Assembly (NCBI GenBank): GCA_016719105.1
Contig: JADKAQ010000001.1
Location: 620,001-684,000, forward strand
DNA: 64,000 bases
Direction of reading: 5' to 3'
DNA from: Gemmatimonadota bacterium
Lineage (GTDB): Bacteria > Gemmatimonadota > Gemmatimonadetes > Gemmatimonadales > Gemmatimonadaceae
The notes under the pieces are model-generated. The model was not told the origin of the DNA. It searched no databases and saw only the letters and a list, made by a program, of their open reading frames with translations. Position numbers and translations under genes: made by a program. How positions within the stretch are numbered: position 1 is the first letter of the stretch; every line of letters starts with the position of its first letter. Shown in pieces: positions 37,440-47,879 of the stretch.

Positions 37440-37876
37440 AGCGCGGCCCCGTGGTGCTGGGAGGGGTGGCCCTCGTGGCAGTGGCTGCCGGTGCCTGGTG
37501 GATGTTCGCGCGAGGACCCGCGGGCGGCGAGGCGACGCGCCCCGTGCAGGGGGCCCCGGTCCAGCGCCTCGTCCCGGTGGAGACGCGGATCCGCGTGGAA
37601 GTGCTCAACACGACCAGCACGCGCGGCGTGGCGCGACGCGTCTCGCTGTACCTGCGTGATGCGGGTTTCGACGTGGTCCGCTATGCGGGCGAGGGGCCGG
37701 CGCGCGACTCCACCCTCGTACTGGATCGCACCGGGCACCCCGAATGGGCGCAGCTCGTGAGCAAGGCGTTAGGCGGGGCCGCGATCGAGGCGCGCCCCGA
37801 CAGCTCACGCTACGTCGACATCACCGTGCTGGTCGGCCGCGTGGTGCGCACGCCGCCGGAGGCGTTCTACCCGTAG
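37436..37876 (+). CDS. LytR C-terminal domain (LytR_C) protein
   Basis: 146 residues: a short basic start, one transmembrane segment (about 5-23: VVLGGVALVAVAAGAWWMFA) and a C-terminal domain of the LytR_C type (VEVLNTTSTRGVARRVSLYL, then DAGFDVVRY, DRTGHPEWAQLV, and DITVLVG). It is probably membrane-anchored and faces the envelope; the domain's role is not known. It overlaps the YqeK gene by 4 nt (ATGA). Its last 72 nt overlap the 3' end of the opposite-strand rlmN. Confidence 0.8.
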   Translation: MKRGPVVLGGVALVAVAAGAWWMFARGPAGGEATRPVQGAPVQRLVPVETRIRVEVLNTTSTRGVARRVSLYLRDAGFDVVRYAGEGPARDSTLVLDRTGHPEWAQLVSKALGGAAIEARPDSSRYVDITVLVGRVVRTPPEAFYP

Positions 37877-38911
37877 CTGTCCGCACGCCGCGGCGATGTC
37901 CTTCCCGCGGCTCTTGCGAATGGCGACCTCCACCTGGTGGCGCTTGAGCTGTGCGGCAAACGCCCGAATGCCGGCCGCGGTGGTGGGGGTGAAGTCGCCG
38001 GCCCCTCCCGGGTGCAGCGGGATCAGGTTGACGAAGGCACCGCAGCGCCGCGCCAGCGCCGCCAGCAGGTCGGCGTGCTGCGGTGCGTCGTTGACCCCGC
38101 CGAGCATCACGTACTCGAAGGTCACGCGCCGGTCGAAATCCGCGGCGGCCTTCACCACGTCGTCGAGCGGGTACTTCACGTTGATCGGCATGAGCGATCG
38201 GCGGAGCGCGTCGCTCGGGGCGTGGATGGAGATCGCGAGGCGGAACTGCTCGGGGCGCTGCGAGAGGGCGATGATCCCGGGGAGGACGCCAACCGTGGAG
38301 ACGGTGATGTGGCGCGCCCCGATCCCGAACCCGTCCGGGGCGTTGAGGATGGTGAGCGTCTTGTCGACCGCCTCCCAGTTCATCAGCGGCTCCCCCATCC
38401 CCATGAAGACGATGTTCGTGGGGCGAATGGGGGGATCGAGGAGCGCCAGTTCGCGCACCTGCCCGGCGATCTCGTGAACCGCCAGGTTGCGGGCAAAGCC
38501 CATCACCCCGGTCGCGCAGAAGGCGCACTGCAGCGCGCAGCCGGCCTGCGACGAGATGCAGAAGGTCATGCGATCGCCGTCGGGGATGGCGACCGTCTCG
38601 ATCGACTGCCCGTCGGTGAGCGTGAAGAGAAACTTCTCCGTCCCATCGCTCGACGACTGGCGCGTGGACAGCGTGAGGCCGGGAAGCACGAACGCCTCGT
38701 CCAGCGCGGTGCGCAGCGCCTGTGGGAGGGTGGTGACCTCCTGAAACGAGCGAACGGGGGCCTGCCACAGCACCGGGACGAGCTGCTTGAGGCGATACGC
38801 CGGCTCGCCGCGGGCGGCCAGGAAGGCGGCCAAGGCGTCGGCGGACTGCGCGGGGGTGAGGTCGAGGAGGTTGATCCGCCCCTCCGCGTTGTCCAAGACA
38901 AGGTGTGACAT
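37805..38911 (-). CDS. rlmN: 23S rRNA / tRNA adenine-C2 methyltransferase RlmN
   Basis: A 368-residue radical SAM enzyme that methylates A2503 of 23S rRNA and A37 of some tRNAs. The cluster motif CALQCAFC (Cys125, 129, 132) and Cys118 in FCISSQAGC are present. Other marks are NIVFMGMGEPLMNWEAVDKT, ITVSTVGVLPGI, FRLAISIHAPSD and VEVAIRKSRGKDIAAACGQL, which carries the second catalytic cysteine. The C-terminus runs about 20 residues beyond the usual end into the antisense of the LytR_C gene. Confidence 0.95.
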   Translation of the reverse strand: MSHLVLDNAEGRINLLDLTPAQSADALAAFLAARGEPAYRLKQLVPVLWQAPVRSFQEVTTLPQALRTALDEAFVLPGLTLSTRQSSSDGTEKFLFTLTDGQSIETVAIPDGDRMTFCISSQAGCALQCAFCATGVMGFARNLAVHEIAGQVRELALLDPPIRPTNIVFMGMGEPLMNWEAVDKTLTILNAPDGFGIGARHITVSTVGVLPGIIALSQRPEQFRLAISIHAPSDALRRSLMPINVKYPLDDVVKAAADFDRRVTFEYVMLGGVNDAPQHADLLAALARRCGAFVNLIPLHPGGAGDFTPTTAAGIRAFAAQLKRHQVEVAIRKSRGKDIAAACGQLRVERLRRRAHHAADQHGDVDVA

Positions 38912-39152
38912 GTGGTTGAGCTTATCGGGTCGAGGGTGGCCGGGTCAACTCGTCGCCTACCACGGTGGCGGGCCGAAACGTAGATTCCGCCTGCACTTCC
39001 GACGTCCAGCCGCCGTCTCGTTCCGTCGAGACGAGGGCGCGTCCGCTTTCGCCCATGCCACCCTCTCGCGTCCATCAGTCCGTGACCTCGTGCCGTCGTC
39101 GTTGTGCCGCGCGTCGCGGTGGGCGCCGGACGTCACGCTGGGCACACCCGGA

Positions 39153-39526
39153 ATGAGCGATGCCCGCCGCTGGGCGCCGAGCGCGGTCTGGGGGATGGTC
39201 ATCCTCATCGCCACGTCGATCCCAGGCAGTGCGATTCCCGAGGGGCCGAGCATTCCCGGCATCGACAAGGTGGTGCACGGGCTGCTGTACGGCGTCTTGG
39301 GGTGGGTGGTGGGGCGCGCGTTGACCGAGGGGCGCGGTCGTCGGTCGTGGCAGGTGTGGGGGCGGGCGGTGGTAGTGATGACGGGTTTGGCGGCGGCAGA
39401 CGAGTGGCATCAGCAGTGGATTCCCGGTCGCGGCGCCGATGCGCTGGACTGGGTGGCCGACGTGGCAGGGGTCACGCTCGGCGCCTCACTTTCGCGAGCG
39501 GCGCAGGTGCGCCGGGAGACCAGGTC

Positions 39527-39530
<4 letters not shown>
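39153..39530 (+). CDS. VanZ-like family membrane protein
   Basis: 125 residues with three or four hydrophobic segments. The pattern DKVVHGLLYGVLGWVVGRAL, then AADEWHQQWIPGRGADALDW and VADVAGVTLGASL matches the VanZ-like family, named after a teicoplanin-resistance protein. The role of most members is unknown. The ATG at 39153 gives the family-like start; the stretch back to rlmN (about 240 nt) holds no other gene. Its stop overlaps the aspS GTG. Confidence 0.82.
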
Positions 39531-41308
<1,778 letters not shown>

Positions 41309-41360
41309 CGCCGCCGCCACATCGCCCCCGCCTCACCTCACCGACTGACCGCGACGATTC

Positions 41361-42308
41361 GTGCCTGACGAGACGATCACGCACCGCCTCAATGCCGAAG
41401 GGGCCGACCCGCTCACGCTGGCCGGCGTCAACGACGTCAACCTCGTGGAGCTGCAACGGGTCACCGGCGCGCGCGTGGCCATGCGCGGGGACATCCTGAC
41501 CATCAGCGGGGGGGCCGACACGGTGGAGCGTGCCGTCGCGGTCGCCACGCGGATGATCGACACGGCGCGCCAGCGCGGGACGCTCGACGCCGACGACGTG
41601 CTGCGCATGACGCTGGATGCGTCGCGCGACGGGGAGGAGGCGGACGTTCGCATCGCCCTGCCCGGCGTGCGCCGCCTCATCCAGCCCAAGACGCCGGGAC
41701 AGGCGGCGTACCTCAAGGCGATCGCCGAGAACGACATCGTCATCGGGATCGGACCGGCGGGGACGGGGAAGACCTACCTCGCCGTTGCCGCGGCCGTCGA
41801 CGCCCTCTCGCGCAAGCGGGTCAAGCGCATCATCCTTGCCCGGCCGGCCGTGGAGGCGGGGGAGAGCCTCGGCTTCCTGCCGGGCGACCTGCAGGCCAAG
41901 GTCGATCCGTACCTGCGACCGCTGTACGACGCGCTCGAGGACATGATGCCGATGGAGCGCATGCAGAAGGCGCTGGAGACGCGCGTCATCGAGATCGCCC
42001 CGCTGGCGTACATGCGCGGGCGCACGCTCAACGACGCCTTCGTCATCCTCGACGAGTCACAGAACGCCACCAACGCGCAGATGAAGATGTTCCTCACGCG
42101 CCTGGGAGCGAATTCCAAGACAGTCATCACCGGCGACAAGACGCAGATCGACCTGCCCAAGCGGGAGGAGTCGGGGCTGCTGCAGATCGAACGCATCCTG
42201 TCTCACATCGACGGGATCGCGATGCACTACCTGACCGACGTGGACGTGGTGCGGCATCGCCTGGTGCGCGAGATCATCCGGGCGTACGCCGAAGACTTGG
42301 GCGCCTGA
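41361..42308 (+). CDS. phoH: PhoH-like ATPase (YbeZ)
   Basis: A 315-residue P-loop protein. Walker A is GPAGTGKT at 131-138; Walker B-like sequence is AFVILDESQNATNAQMKMFL. The N-terminal 100 residues hold a KH-like segment (VNLVELQRVTGARVAMRGDI). GDKTQIDLPK and ESGLLQIERIL are typical PhoH marks. It is followed by ybeY and corC-type genes, the widely conserved ybeZ-ybeY-ybeX order linked to rRNA maturation and stress. Confidence 0.95.
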   Translation: MPDETITHRLNAEGADPLTLAGVNDVNLVELQRVTGARVAMRGDILTISGGADTVERAVAVATRMIDTARQRGTLDADDVLRMTLDASRDGEEADVRIALPGVRRLIQPKTPGQAAYLKAIAENDIVIGIGPAGTGKTYLAVAAAVDALSRKRVKRIILARPAVEAGESLGFLPGDLQAKVDPYLRPLYDALEDMMPMERMQKALETRVIEIAPLAYMRGRTLNDAFVILDESQNATNAQMKMFLTRLGANSKTVITGDKTQIDLPKREESGLLQIERILSHIDGIAMHYLTDVDVVRHRLVREIIRAYAEDLGA

Positions 42309-42313
42309 GGCGC

Positions 42314-42820
42314 ATGGACGACGACCCTTCTCCTGCAGCAACGGCCGGACGGGCGCGTGCGCCGCGACACGCGGGGCGCGATGTCCGCGTGTCGAGCACG
42401 ATCGGGCGGCTGCCGCTGTCCCGTGACCGGGTGGCGGCGATCGCCAACGAGGTGTTGCGGGGCGAGCGCACGCGTCACGCCTTGCTCACCGTCACCTTCG
42501 TGAGCGACCGGGAGATGGCGCGGCTCAACCAGCGCCACCTCGGGCACCGCGGGACGACCGACATCATCACCTTCCAGCACGCGGCCGTGGCCCCCGGGGC
42601 GCCGGTGGTGGGAGACGTCTACATCTCCGCAGCGGTGGCACGGCAGAATGCCGCCGACGCCGGCTGCCCGTGGCGCGAGGAAGTGGCGCGGCTGGTCGTG
42701 CACGGCGTGCTGCACACGCTTGGATGGGACCACCCCGCGGGTGAGGAGCGGCTGCGCGCCCCGATGTGGCGCCGTCAGGAGCAATGGGTGGCGCGCCTCA
42801 GGCGGGGCGGCGCATGGTGA
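42314..42820 (+). CDS. ybeY: Endoribonuclease YbeY
   Basis: 168 residues. The zinc motif H-x3-H-x5-H is present as HGVLHTLGWDH (His130, 134, 140). TVTFVSDREMARLNQRHLGH, then RGTTDIITF (the family's TDVLSFP region) and VVGDVYIS support the assignment. It acts in 16S rRNA 3'-end maturation and 70S quality control. The first 25 residues are basic and variable, so the true start may be later. It overlaps the next gene by 7 nt. Confidence 0.94.
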   Translation: MDDDPSPAATAGRARAPRHAGRDVRVSSTIGRLPLSRDRVAAIANEVLRGERTRHALLTVTFVSDREMARLNQRHLGHRGTTDIITFQHAAVAPGAPVVGDVYISAAVARQNAADAGCPWREEVARLVVHGVLHTLGWDHPAGEERLRAPMWRRQEQWVARLRRGGAW

Positions 42821-44073
42821 CGCTCGTCGCCTGGGGGACCGCGTTCCTGGCGGCGCTGGTCGCGGCGCTGTGCGCGGCGGCGGACGGGGCGATGCTCGCC
42901 CTCGACCCGGAGTCGTCGCTGTCGCCCGCCTTGCGCGCGCTGTACGACCGCCGCGAACGCACGCACCGGGCGGTGGCGTTCGCGCGCGTGATGGCGCAGC
43001 TCACGGGGGGCGTGAGCGTCGCCATCGCCCTCGACCTAGCCGCGCGCTCGCGACGCGACGCGCTGCTGCTCGGGTTGCTGGCCGCGCTCCTTCTCGTGGG
43101 TCTCACCGAGTCGCTGGCGCGCAGTACGGGGAGTGTGGGGGGCGAGCGAACGGCGGCCCGCCTCCATGGCTTCATTCGCACCGTTGAGCGGCTGTTGCAG
43201 CCGATTGCCGCGCTCGGCGGGTGGATCGACGCGACGTTGCACCGCCTCTTGCCGCCACCGCACGACGCCGACGAGGAACGCGAGGCGACCGCCGAGCAGT
43301 TCATGCAGGTCGTGGCGGCGGAGGCGGAGGTCACCAAGGAGGAACGCGGGCTCCTCAACAGCGTCTTTCGCCTGGGCGAGACCGAAGTGCACGAACTCAT
43401 GGTCCCGCGCGTCGACATGGTGGGGCTCGACCGGGAGACGCCGTGGTCGGAGGTGGTGGACCGCGTGCGCAGCTCGGAGCACGCGCGCATCCCCGTGTAC
43501 CGCGAGACGATCGACGACGTGATCGGCATCCTCTTCGCCAAGGACCTCCTTCCGGCCATCCTGGCCGACGACGTCCCGGACGACTGGACGACATTGCTGC
43601 GCCCTCCCGTCTTCATCCCGGGGGCCAAGAAGGCCGATGCGCAGCTGCGCGACTTCCAGTCGAGTGGCATGCACATCGCCATCGTCGCCGACGAGTTCGG
43701 GGGGACGGCGGGGCTCATCACGATCGAGGACGTGCTCGAGGAGATCGTCGGTGACATTCGCGACGAATCGGACGAGGAGGAGCCGCCGATCGAGCGCGAC
43801 GGTGGCACACGCTTCTGGATGTCGGCACGCCTGACGCTCGACGAGGTGTCGGAGGTGCTGGGCGCCGACCTGCGGCACGAGCAGGTGTCGACGTTAGGCG
43901 GGCTGGTATACGAGGTGCTGGGGCGCGTGCCGCGCGCTGGCGAGCAGCTGACGCTGCCGGGCTTTCGCGTGGTGGTCGAGCGCGTGGTGCGCCGTCGCGT
44001 GCAACGGGTCTACCTGGAACGCCTGACGGAGGCCGAGCCGGCCGAGTGGACGGGCGAGGACGCGGACGCATGA
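42814..44073 (+). CDS. CorC/HlyC family CBS-domain membrane protein, copy 1
   Basis: 419 residues. Hydrophobic segments fill the first 125 residues. Two CBS domains follow (about 190-320: ELMVPRVDMVGLDRETPWSE, HARIPVYRETIDDVIGILFA, and IAIVADEFGGTAGLITIEDV). A C-terminal transporter-associated domain follows (about 335-410: SARLTLDEVSEVLGAD, TLGGLVYEVLGRVPRAGEQL). This corresponds to YbeX/CorC in the phoH-ybeY context. The family has been linked to magnesium efflux. The ATG at 42814 was chosen inside the ybeY end. Confidence 0.9.
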   Translation: MVTLVAWGTAFLAALVAALCAAADGAMLALDPESSLSPALRALYDRRERTHRAVAFARVMAQLTGGVSVAIALDLAARSRRDALLLGLLAALLLVGLTESLARSTGSVGGERTAARLHGFIRTVERLLQPIAALGGWIDATLHRLLPPPHDADEEREATAEQFMQVVAAEAEVTKEERGLLNSVFRLGETEVHELMVPRVDMVGLDRETPWSEVVDRVRSSEHARIPVYRETIDDVIGILFAKDLLPAILADDVPDDWTTLLRPPVFIPGAKKADAQLRDFQSSGMHIAIVADEFGGTAGLITIEDVLEEIVGDIRDESDEEEPPIERDGGTRFWMSARLTLDEVSEVLGADLRHEQVSTLGGLVYEVLGRVPRAGEQLTLPGFRVVVERVVRRRVQRVYLERLTEAEPAEWTGEDADA

Positions 44074-45074
44074 GCAACGCCTCGCTCCTGATCGTGACGA
44101 TCGGCATCGTGGCGTGCCTCACCGCGGCGGCCACCGCGGTGCGCTCGGTGAGCCGCATCTGGCTCCGGCACTGGGTGGAGCGCCGCCTGAGCGGCGCGCA
44201 GACGGCCGCACTCTACCTCGAGCGCCCCCAGCGCTTGCTCCTGGCGGCGTCCACCGGGGTGGCGATGGTCGTGTTCGTGGCCGGCACCTTCATCGCCACG
44301 GCGGTGCAGGGAGGCGTGCTGGCCCATGCGCGAGCCATCGTGCTCTACGCGCTCGCCTTGCTCCTGCTCGGGCAGCTCGTCCCGCGCGCGGTCGCTCGGC
44401 GCTGGTCGAGCGTCCTCATCCCGGTGCTCCTGCCGCTGCTGCGCGTGGCGGAGTTCGTCTTCATGCCGCTCCTGCTGCTCGCCCGGACGCTGACCGGCGA
44501 GTCGCGCCGCGATGCGTCGGAACAGCAGCATACCGACGCCGAGGCGCTCGAGGAGTTGCTACGCGAGGGGGAGCTGGAGGGGGTCGGGGAGCACACCGAG
44601 ATCGCCATCATCGAAGGGGTCGTGCAGTTTGGTGAGAAGACGCTGCGAGAGGTGATGACGCCGCGAAAGGACGTCTTCGCGCTCAGCGTCGCGACGCCGG
44701 CGATCGAGGTGGCGCGACAGGTCGCGCAGTCGCGGTACTCGCGCGTCCCGATGTACGGGGAGTCGCTTGACGACGTGAAGGGGATGCTGCACGCCTTCTC
44801 CCTGCTCGAGATGGAGGGTGACATCCTGCCGCCCTTGCGCCCGGTGACCTTCGCGACCGACGGGATGCCGTGCAACGACTTCCTCTTCACGATGATTCGC
44901 GGGCGATCGCACCTGGCGGTGGTGCGCGACGACAGTGGCGCGACGGTCGGGATCGTGACGCTCGAGGACCTGCTGGAAGAACTCGTGGGTGACATTCGCG
45001 ACGAGCATGACGAGCCCGTGACGCCGGCCGTGCCGCTCCCGTCTCCTGAACAGCCGCGCGCGCCGCGCGCCTGA
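44070..45074 (+). CDS. CorC/HlyC family CBS-domain membrane protein, copy 2
   Basis: 334 residues. Three or four hydrophobic segments (to about 140) precede a linker and two CBS domains (EVMTPRKDVFALSVATPAIE, SRVPMYGESLDDVKGMLHAF, HLAVVRDDSGATVGIVTLED). Unlike copy 1 it ends soon after GDIRDEHDEPV and lacks the C-terminal transporter-associated domain. It may form a heteromer with copy 1, to which it is joined by an ATGA overlap. Confidence 0.87.
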   Translation: MSNASLLIVTIGIVACLTAAATAVRSVSRIWLRHWVERRLSGAQTAALYLERPQRLLLAASTGVAMVVFVAGTFIATAVQGGVLAHARAIVLYALALLLLGQLVPRAVARRWSSVLIPVLLPLLRVAEFVFMPLLLLARTLTGESRRDASEQQHTDAEALEELLREGELEGVGEHTEIAIIEGVVQFGEKTLREVMTPRKDVFALSVATPAIEVARQVAQSRYSRVPMYGESLDDVKGMLHAFSLLEMEGDILPPLRPVTFATDGMPCNDFLFTMIRGRSHLAVVRDDSGATVGIVTLEDLLEELVGDIRDEHDEPVTPAVPLPSPEQPRAPRA

Positions 45075-45096
45075 CGACCTGCCTCCCGCCTTCCTC

Positions 45097-46188
45097 GTGC
45101 CCCCCGTCGCGCCTCCCCTCACTCCCGTACTCGAACGGCTCCTGGCCGATTTCGACGCGCGCAAGCCGGCGGCGCTCGCGCGCGTCGTCAGCATGGTCGA
45201 GAACCAGCGCGACGGCTTCGACGCGCTGCTCGCCGCGCTGCATCCGCGCATCGGGCGCGCCCGTCGCATCGGGATCACCGGTCCCCCGGGGGCCGGGAAG
45301 AGCACGCTCACGACGCGGCTCACGCGCGCCTATCGCGAGGCTGGACTGACGGTCGGGATCGTGGCCGTCGACCCCACGTCGCCCTTCACGGGCGGGGCGC
45401 TGCTCGGCGACCGCATTCGCATGGAAGAGGTGGCGCTCGACCCCGGGGTCTTCATCCGATCGCTGGCCACCCGGGGGTCGTTAGGCGGCCTGTCGTCGTC
45501 CACGCGCGTCGTGGCCGACGTGCTCGACGCCTTCGGCTTCGATCGCATCCTCCTCGAGACCGTGGGGGTCGGCCAGAGTGAACTCGACATCGCGCGCGCC
45601 GCGGAGAGCACGCTGGTGGTCCTGGTCCCCGAATCGGGCGACTCGATCCAGACGCTCAAGGCGGGGCTGATGGAGATCGCCGACCTGTTCGCGGTGAACA
45701 AGGCCGACCGTCCCGGGGCCGATCGGGTGCGAAACGACATCGAGCTGATGCTGGGCATGCGCTCGGGGCTCGCGCTCACGCACGCCACCGCGCATCACGG
45801 CGTCGACCTGGGCGCGATCAACAACCCCGGGCGTGCGGCACGCGCCGCGGCCACCGGTGAGCAGGAGGAGCACTGGGTGCCGCCGGTCCTGCGGACGGTG
45901 GCGTCGAAGGGCGAGGGGATCGCCGAGCTGATCGACGCGCTCGACCGGCACTTCCGCTATCTTGGGGCCAGCGGGGAGTTGACGAGGCGACGTCGCGCGC
46001 GGTGGCGGGAGCAGATCCTCGAAGTCGCGGAGCAGCGGCTTCGTCGTCGTGTATGGGGCGACGCGGGCATCCAGGCGTTCATCGAGGCGGCGCTCCCGGA
46101 CGTCGAGGCAGGAACCAGCACGCCGTTTGGCATCGCCGACGAGCTGTTGCGGCGCGGTGCCGGCATCCTAACGAGGACGGTCACATGA
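45097..46188 (+). CDS. meaB: MeaB/ArgK-type GTPase, B12-mutase chaperone
   Basis: 363 residues. Walker A is GPPGAGKS at 62-69. VAVDPTSPFTGGALLGDRIR is a hallmark of MeaB. The switch and guanine-specificity elements ETVGVGQSE and VNKAD are present. MeaB-type GTPases protect and reload adenosylcobalamin-dependent acyl-CoA mutases. Its stop overlaps the mutase large-subunit ATG (ATGA), which strongly supports that pairing. The C-terminal region (about 290-360) fits the family dimerisation arm. Confidence 0.95.
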   Translation: MPPVAPPLTPVLERLLADFDARKPAALARVVSMVENQRDGFDALLAALHPRIGRARRIGITGPPGAGKSTLTTRLTRAYREAGLTVGIVAVDPTSPFTGGALLGDRIRMEEVALDPGVFIRSLATRGSLGGLSSSTRVVADVLDAFGFDRILLETVGVGQSELDIARAAESTLVVLVPESGDSIQTLKAGLMEIADLFAVNKADRPGADRVRNDIELMLGMRSGLALTHATAHHGVDLGAINNPGRAARAAATGEQEEHWVPPVLRTVASKGEGIAELIDALDRHFRYLGASGELTRRRRARWREQILEVAEQRLRRRVWGDAGIQAFIEAALPDVEAGTSTPFGIADELLRRGAGILTRTVT

Positions 46189-47879
46189 CATCGACGCGCG
46201 ACCTGACGGAAACGGTACGCGAGCAGCAGGACGAGCTCGATCGCCTGCGCGCCGAGGTAGAACGCTGGCGAGCGCGCTATGAGAAGGGCGAGAAGCGCGA
46301 GCTCGCGTTCGTGAACTCGGACAAGGAAGTCGACCCGGTCTATACCCTGCTCGACGTCCTGCCCGGCGACCCCCTGGCGCTCCCGCTGCCGGGCGACTTT
46401 CCGTACACGCGTGGCATCCATCCGACCGGCTACCGCGGGCGACTCTGGACGATGCGCCAGTTCGCGGGCTTCGGGACCGCGAAGGAGACCAACCAGCGCT
46501 TCAAGTTCCTCCTCGAGCACGGGCAGACGGGGCTCTCCACCGCCTTCGACTTCCCGACGTTGATGGGGTACGACTCCGACCACGCGCGGTCGGAGGGCGA
46601 AGTGGGGAAGACCGGGGTCGCGATCTCGTCGCTCGCCGACATGGAGACGCTGTTCGAGGGGATCCCGCTCGACCAGGTCTCGACGTCGATGACGATCAAC
46701 GGCCCGGCGGTGATCCTCTTCTGCTTCTACGTGGCGGCGGCGGAGAAGCAGGGGGTGCGCCCCGACCAGATCATGGGGACGGTCCAGAACGACATCCTCA
46801 AGGAGTACATGGCGCAGCACGCGTGGGTCTATCCCATCGAGCCGGCGTTGCGCCTGATCGTCGACCTGTTCGAGTGGGGCGCCACCAACACCCCCAAGTG
46901 GAACACCGTCTCCATCAGCGGCTACCACATCCGTGAGGCGGGGGCGACGGCGGCGCAGGAGCTGGCGTTCACGCTGGCCAACGGCTTCACGTATGTGGAG
47001 CGCGGGATGGCGCGCGGGCTGGACGTCGATGCCTTCGCCCCGCGGTTGTCGTTCTTCTTCGACATCCACAACGACTTCTTCGAGGAGATCGCCAAGCTGC
47101 GTGCGGCGCGCCGCATCTGGGCCAAGCGCCTCAAGCAGCAGTACGGCGCGAAGGACCCGCGCTCGTGGATGCTGCGCTTCCACAGCCAGACCGCGGGGGT
47201 GACGCTCACGGCCCAGCAACCGATGAACAACGTCGTGCGCGTGGCCTACCAGGCCATGGCCGCGGTGCTGGGCGGGACGCAGTCGCTGCACACCAACTCG
47301 ATGGATGAGACGCTGGCGCTCCCGACCGAGGAGGCGGTGCAGGTGGCGCTGCGCACGCAGCAGGTGCTGGCCTACGAGACGGGCGTGCCTAACGTGAGCG
47401 ACCCGCTGGGCGGCTCCTACTACGTCGAGGCGTTGACCGACCAGCTGGAGCAGGCGGCGGAGGCGATCTTCGCCGAGATCGAGAGCCAAGGCGGGGTGGT
47501 GAAGGGGATCGAGCAGGGGTGGTTCCAGCGCAAGATCGCCGAGAGCGCGATGCGCCAGCAGTGGGAGATCGAGCAGCATCGGCGCCTCGTGGTCGGCGTC
47601 AACGAGTTCGTCACCCAGGAACCCGAGCTGTCGATCCCGGTGCTGCGCGTGGGGAAGGAAGCCGACGAGACGCAGCGCGTGCGACTGGCCGAGCTGCGCG
47701 CCAGGCGCGACAACGCCCTGGTCGAGTCGCGGCTCACCGCACTGCGCGAGGCTGCGCGATCGAACGCCAACATGATTCCGTACATCCTGGACTGCGCGCG
47801 CGCGTACTGCACGCTGTACGAGATTCGCGCCGCGATGGAAGAGGTCTTCGGGGCGTATCGCGAGCCGGTGTTCTTTTGA
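46185..47879 (+). CDS. Adenosylcobalamin-dependent acyl-CoA mutase, large subunit (isobutyryl-CoA-mutase-like active site)
   Basis: 564 residues: the catalytic barrel of the methylmalonyl-CoA mutase superfamily without the B12-binding domain, which is encoded by the gene at 48909. HIPTGYRG-type start (GIHPTGYRGRLWTMRQFAGF), GLSTAFDFPTLMGYDSDHAR, STSMTINGPA, GTVQNDILKEYMAQ and ISGYHIREAGATAAQE are seen. In methylmalonyl-CoA mutase a Tyr (RPYAGF) and an Arg (in the stretch after QNDILKE) bind the carboxylate. Here the aligned residues appear to be Phe93 (RQFAGF) and Gln211 (MAQHAW), as in isobutyryl-CoA mutase. Generic annotation as methylmalonyl-CoA mutase may therefore be wrong. The alignment was done by eye. 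Confidence 0.85.
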   Translation: MTSTRDLTETVREQQDELDRLRAEVERWRARYEKGEKRELAFVNSDKEVDPVYTLLDVLPGDPLALPLPGDFPYTRGIHPTGYRGRLWTMRQFAGFGTAKETNQRFKFLLEHGQTGLSTAFDFPTLMGYDSDHARSEGEVGKTGVAISSLADMETLFEGIPLDQVSTSMTINGPAVILFCFYVAAAEKQGVRPDQIMGTVQNDILKEYMAQHAWVYPIEPALRLIVDLFEWGATNTPKWNTVSISGYHIREAGATAAQELAFTLANGFTYVERGMARGLDVDAFAPRLSFFFDIHNDFFEEIAKLRAARRIWAKRLKQQYGAKDPRSWMLRFHSQTAGVTLTAQQPMNNVVRVAYQAMAAVLGGTQSLHTNSMDETLALPTEEAVQVALRTQQVLAYETGVPNVSDPLGGSYYVEALTDQLEQAAEAIFAEIESQGGVVKGIEQGWFQRKIAESAMRQQWEIEQHRRLVVGVNEFVTQEPELSIPVLRVGKEADETQRVRLAELRARRDNALVESRLTALREAARSNANMIPYILDCARAYCTLYEIRAAMEEVFGAYREPVFF

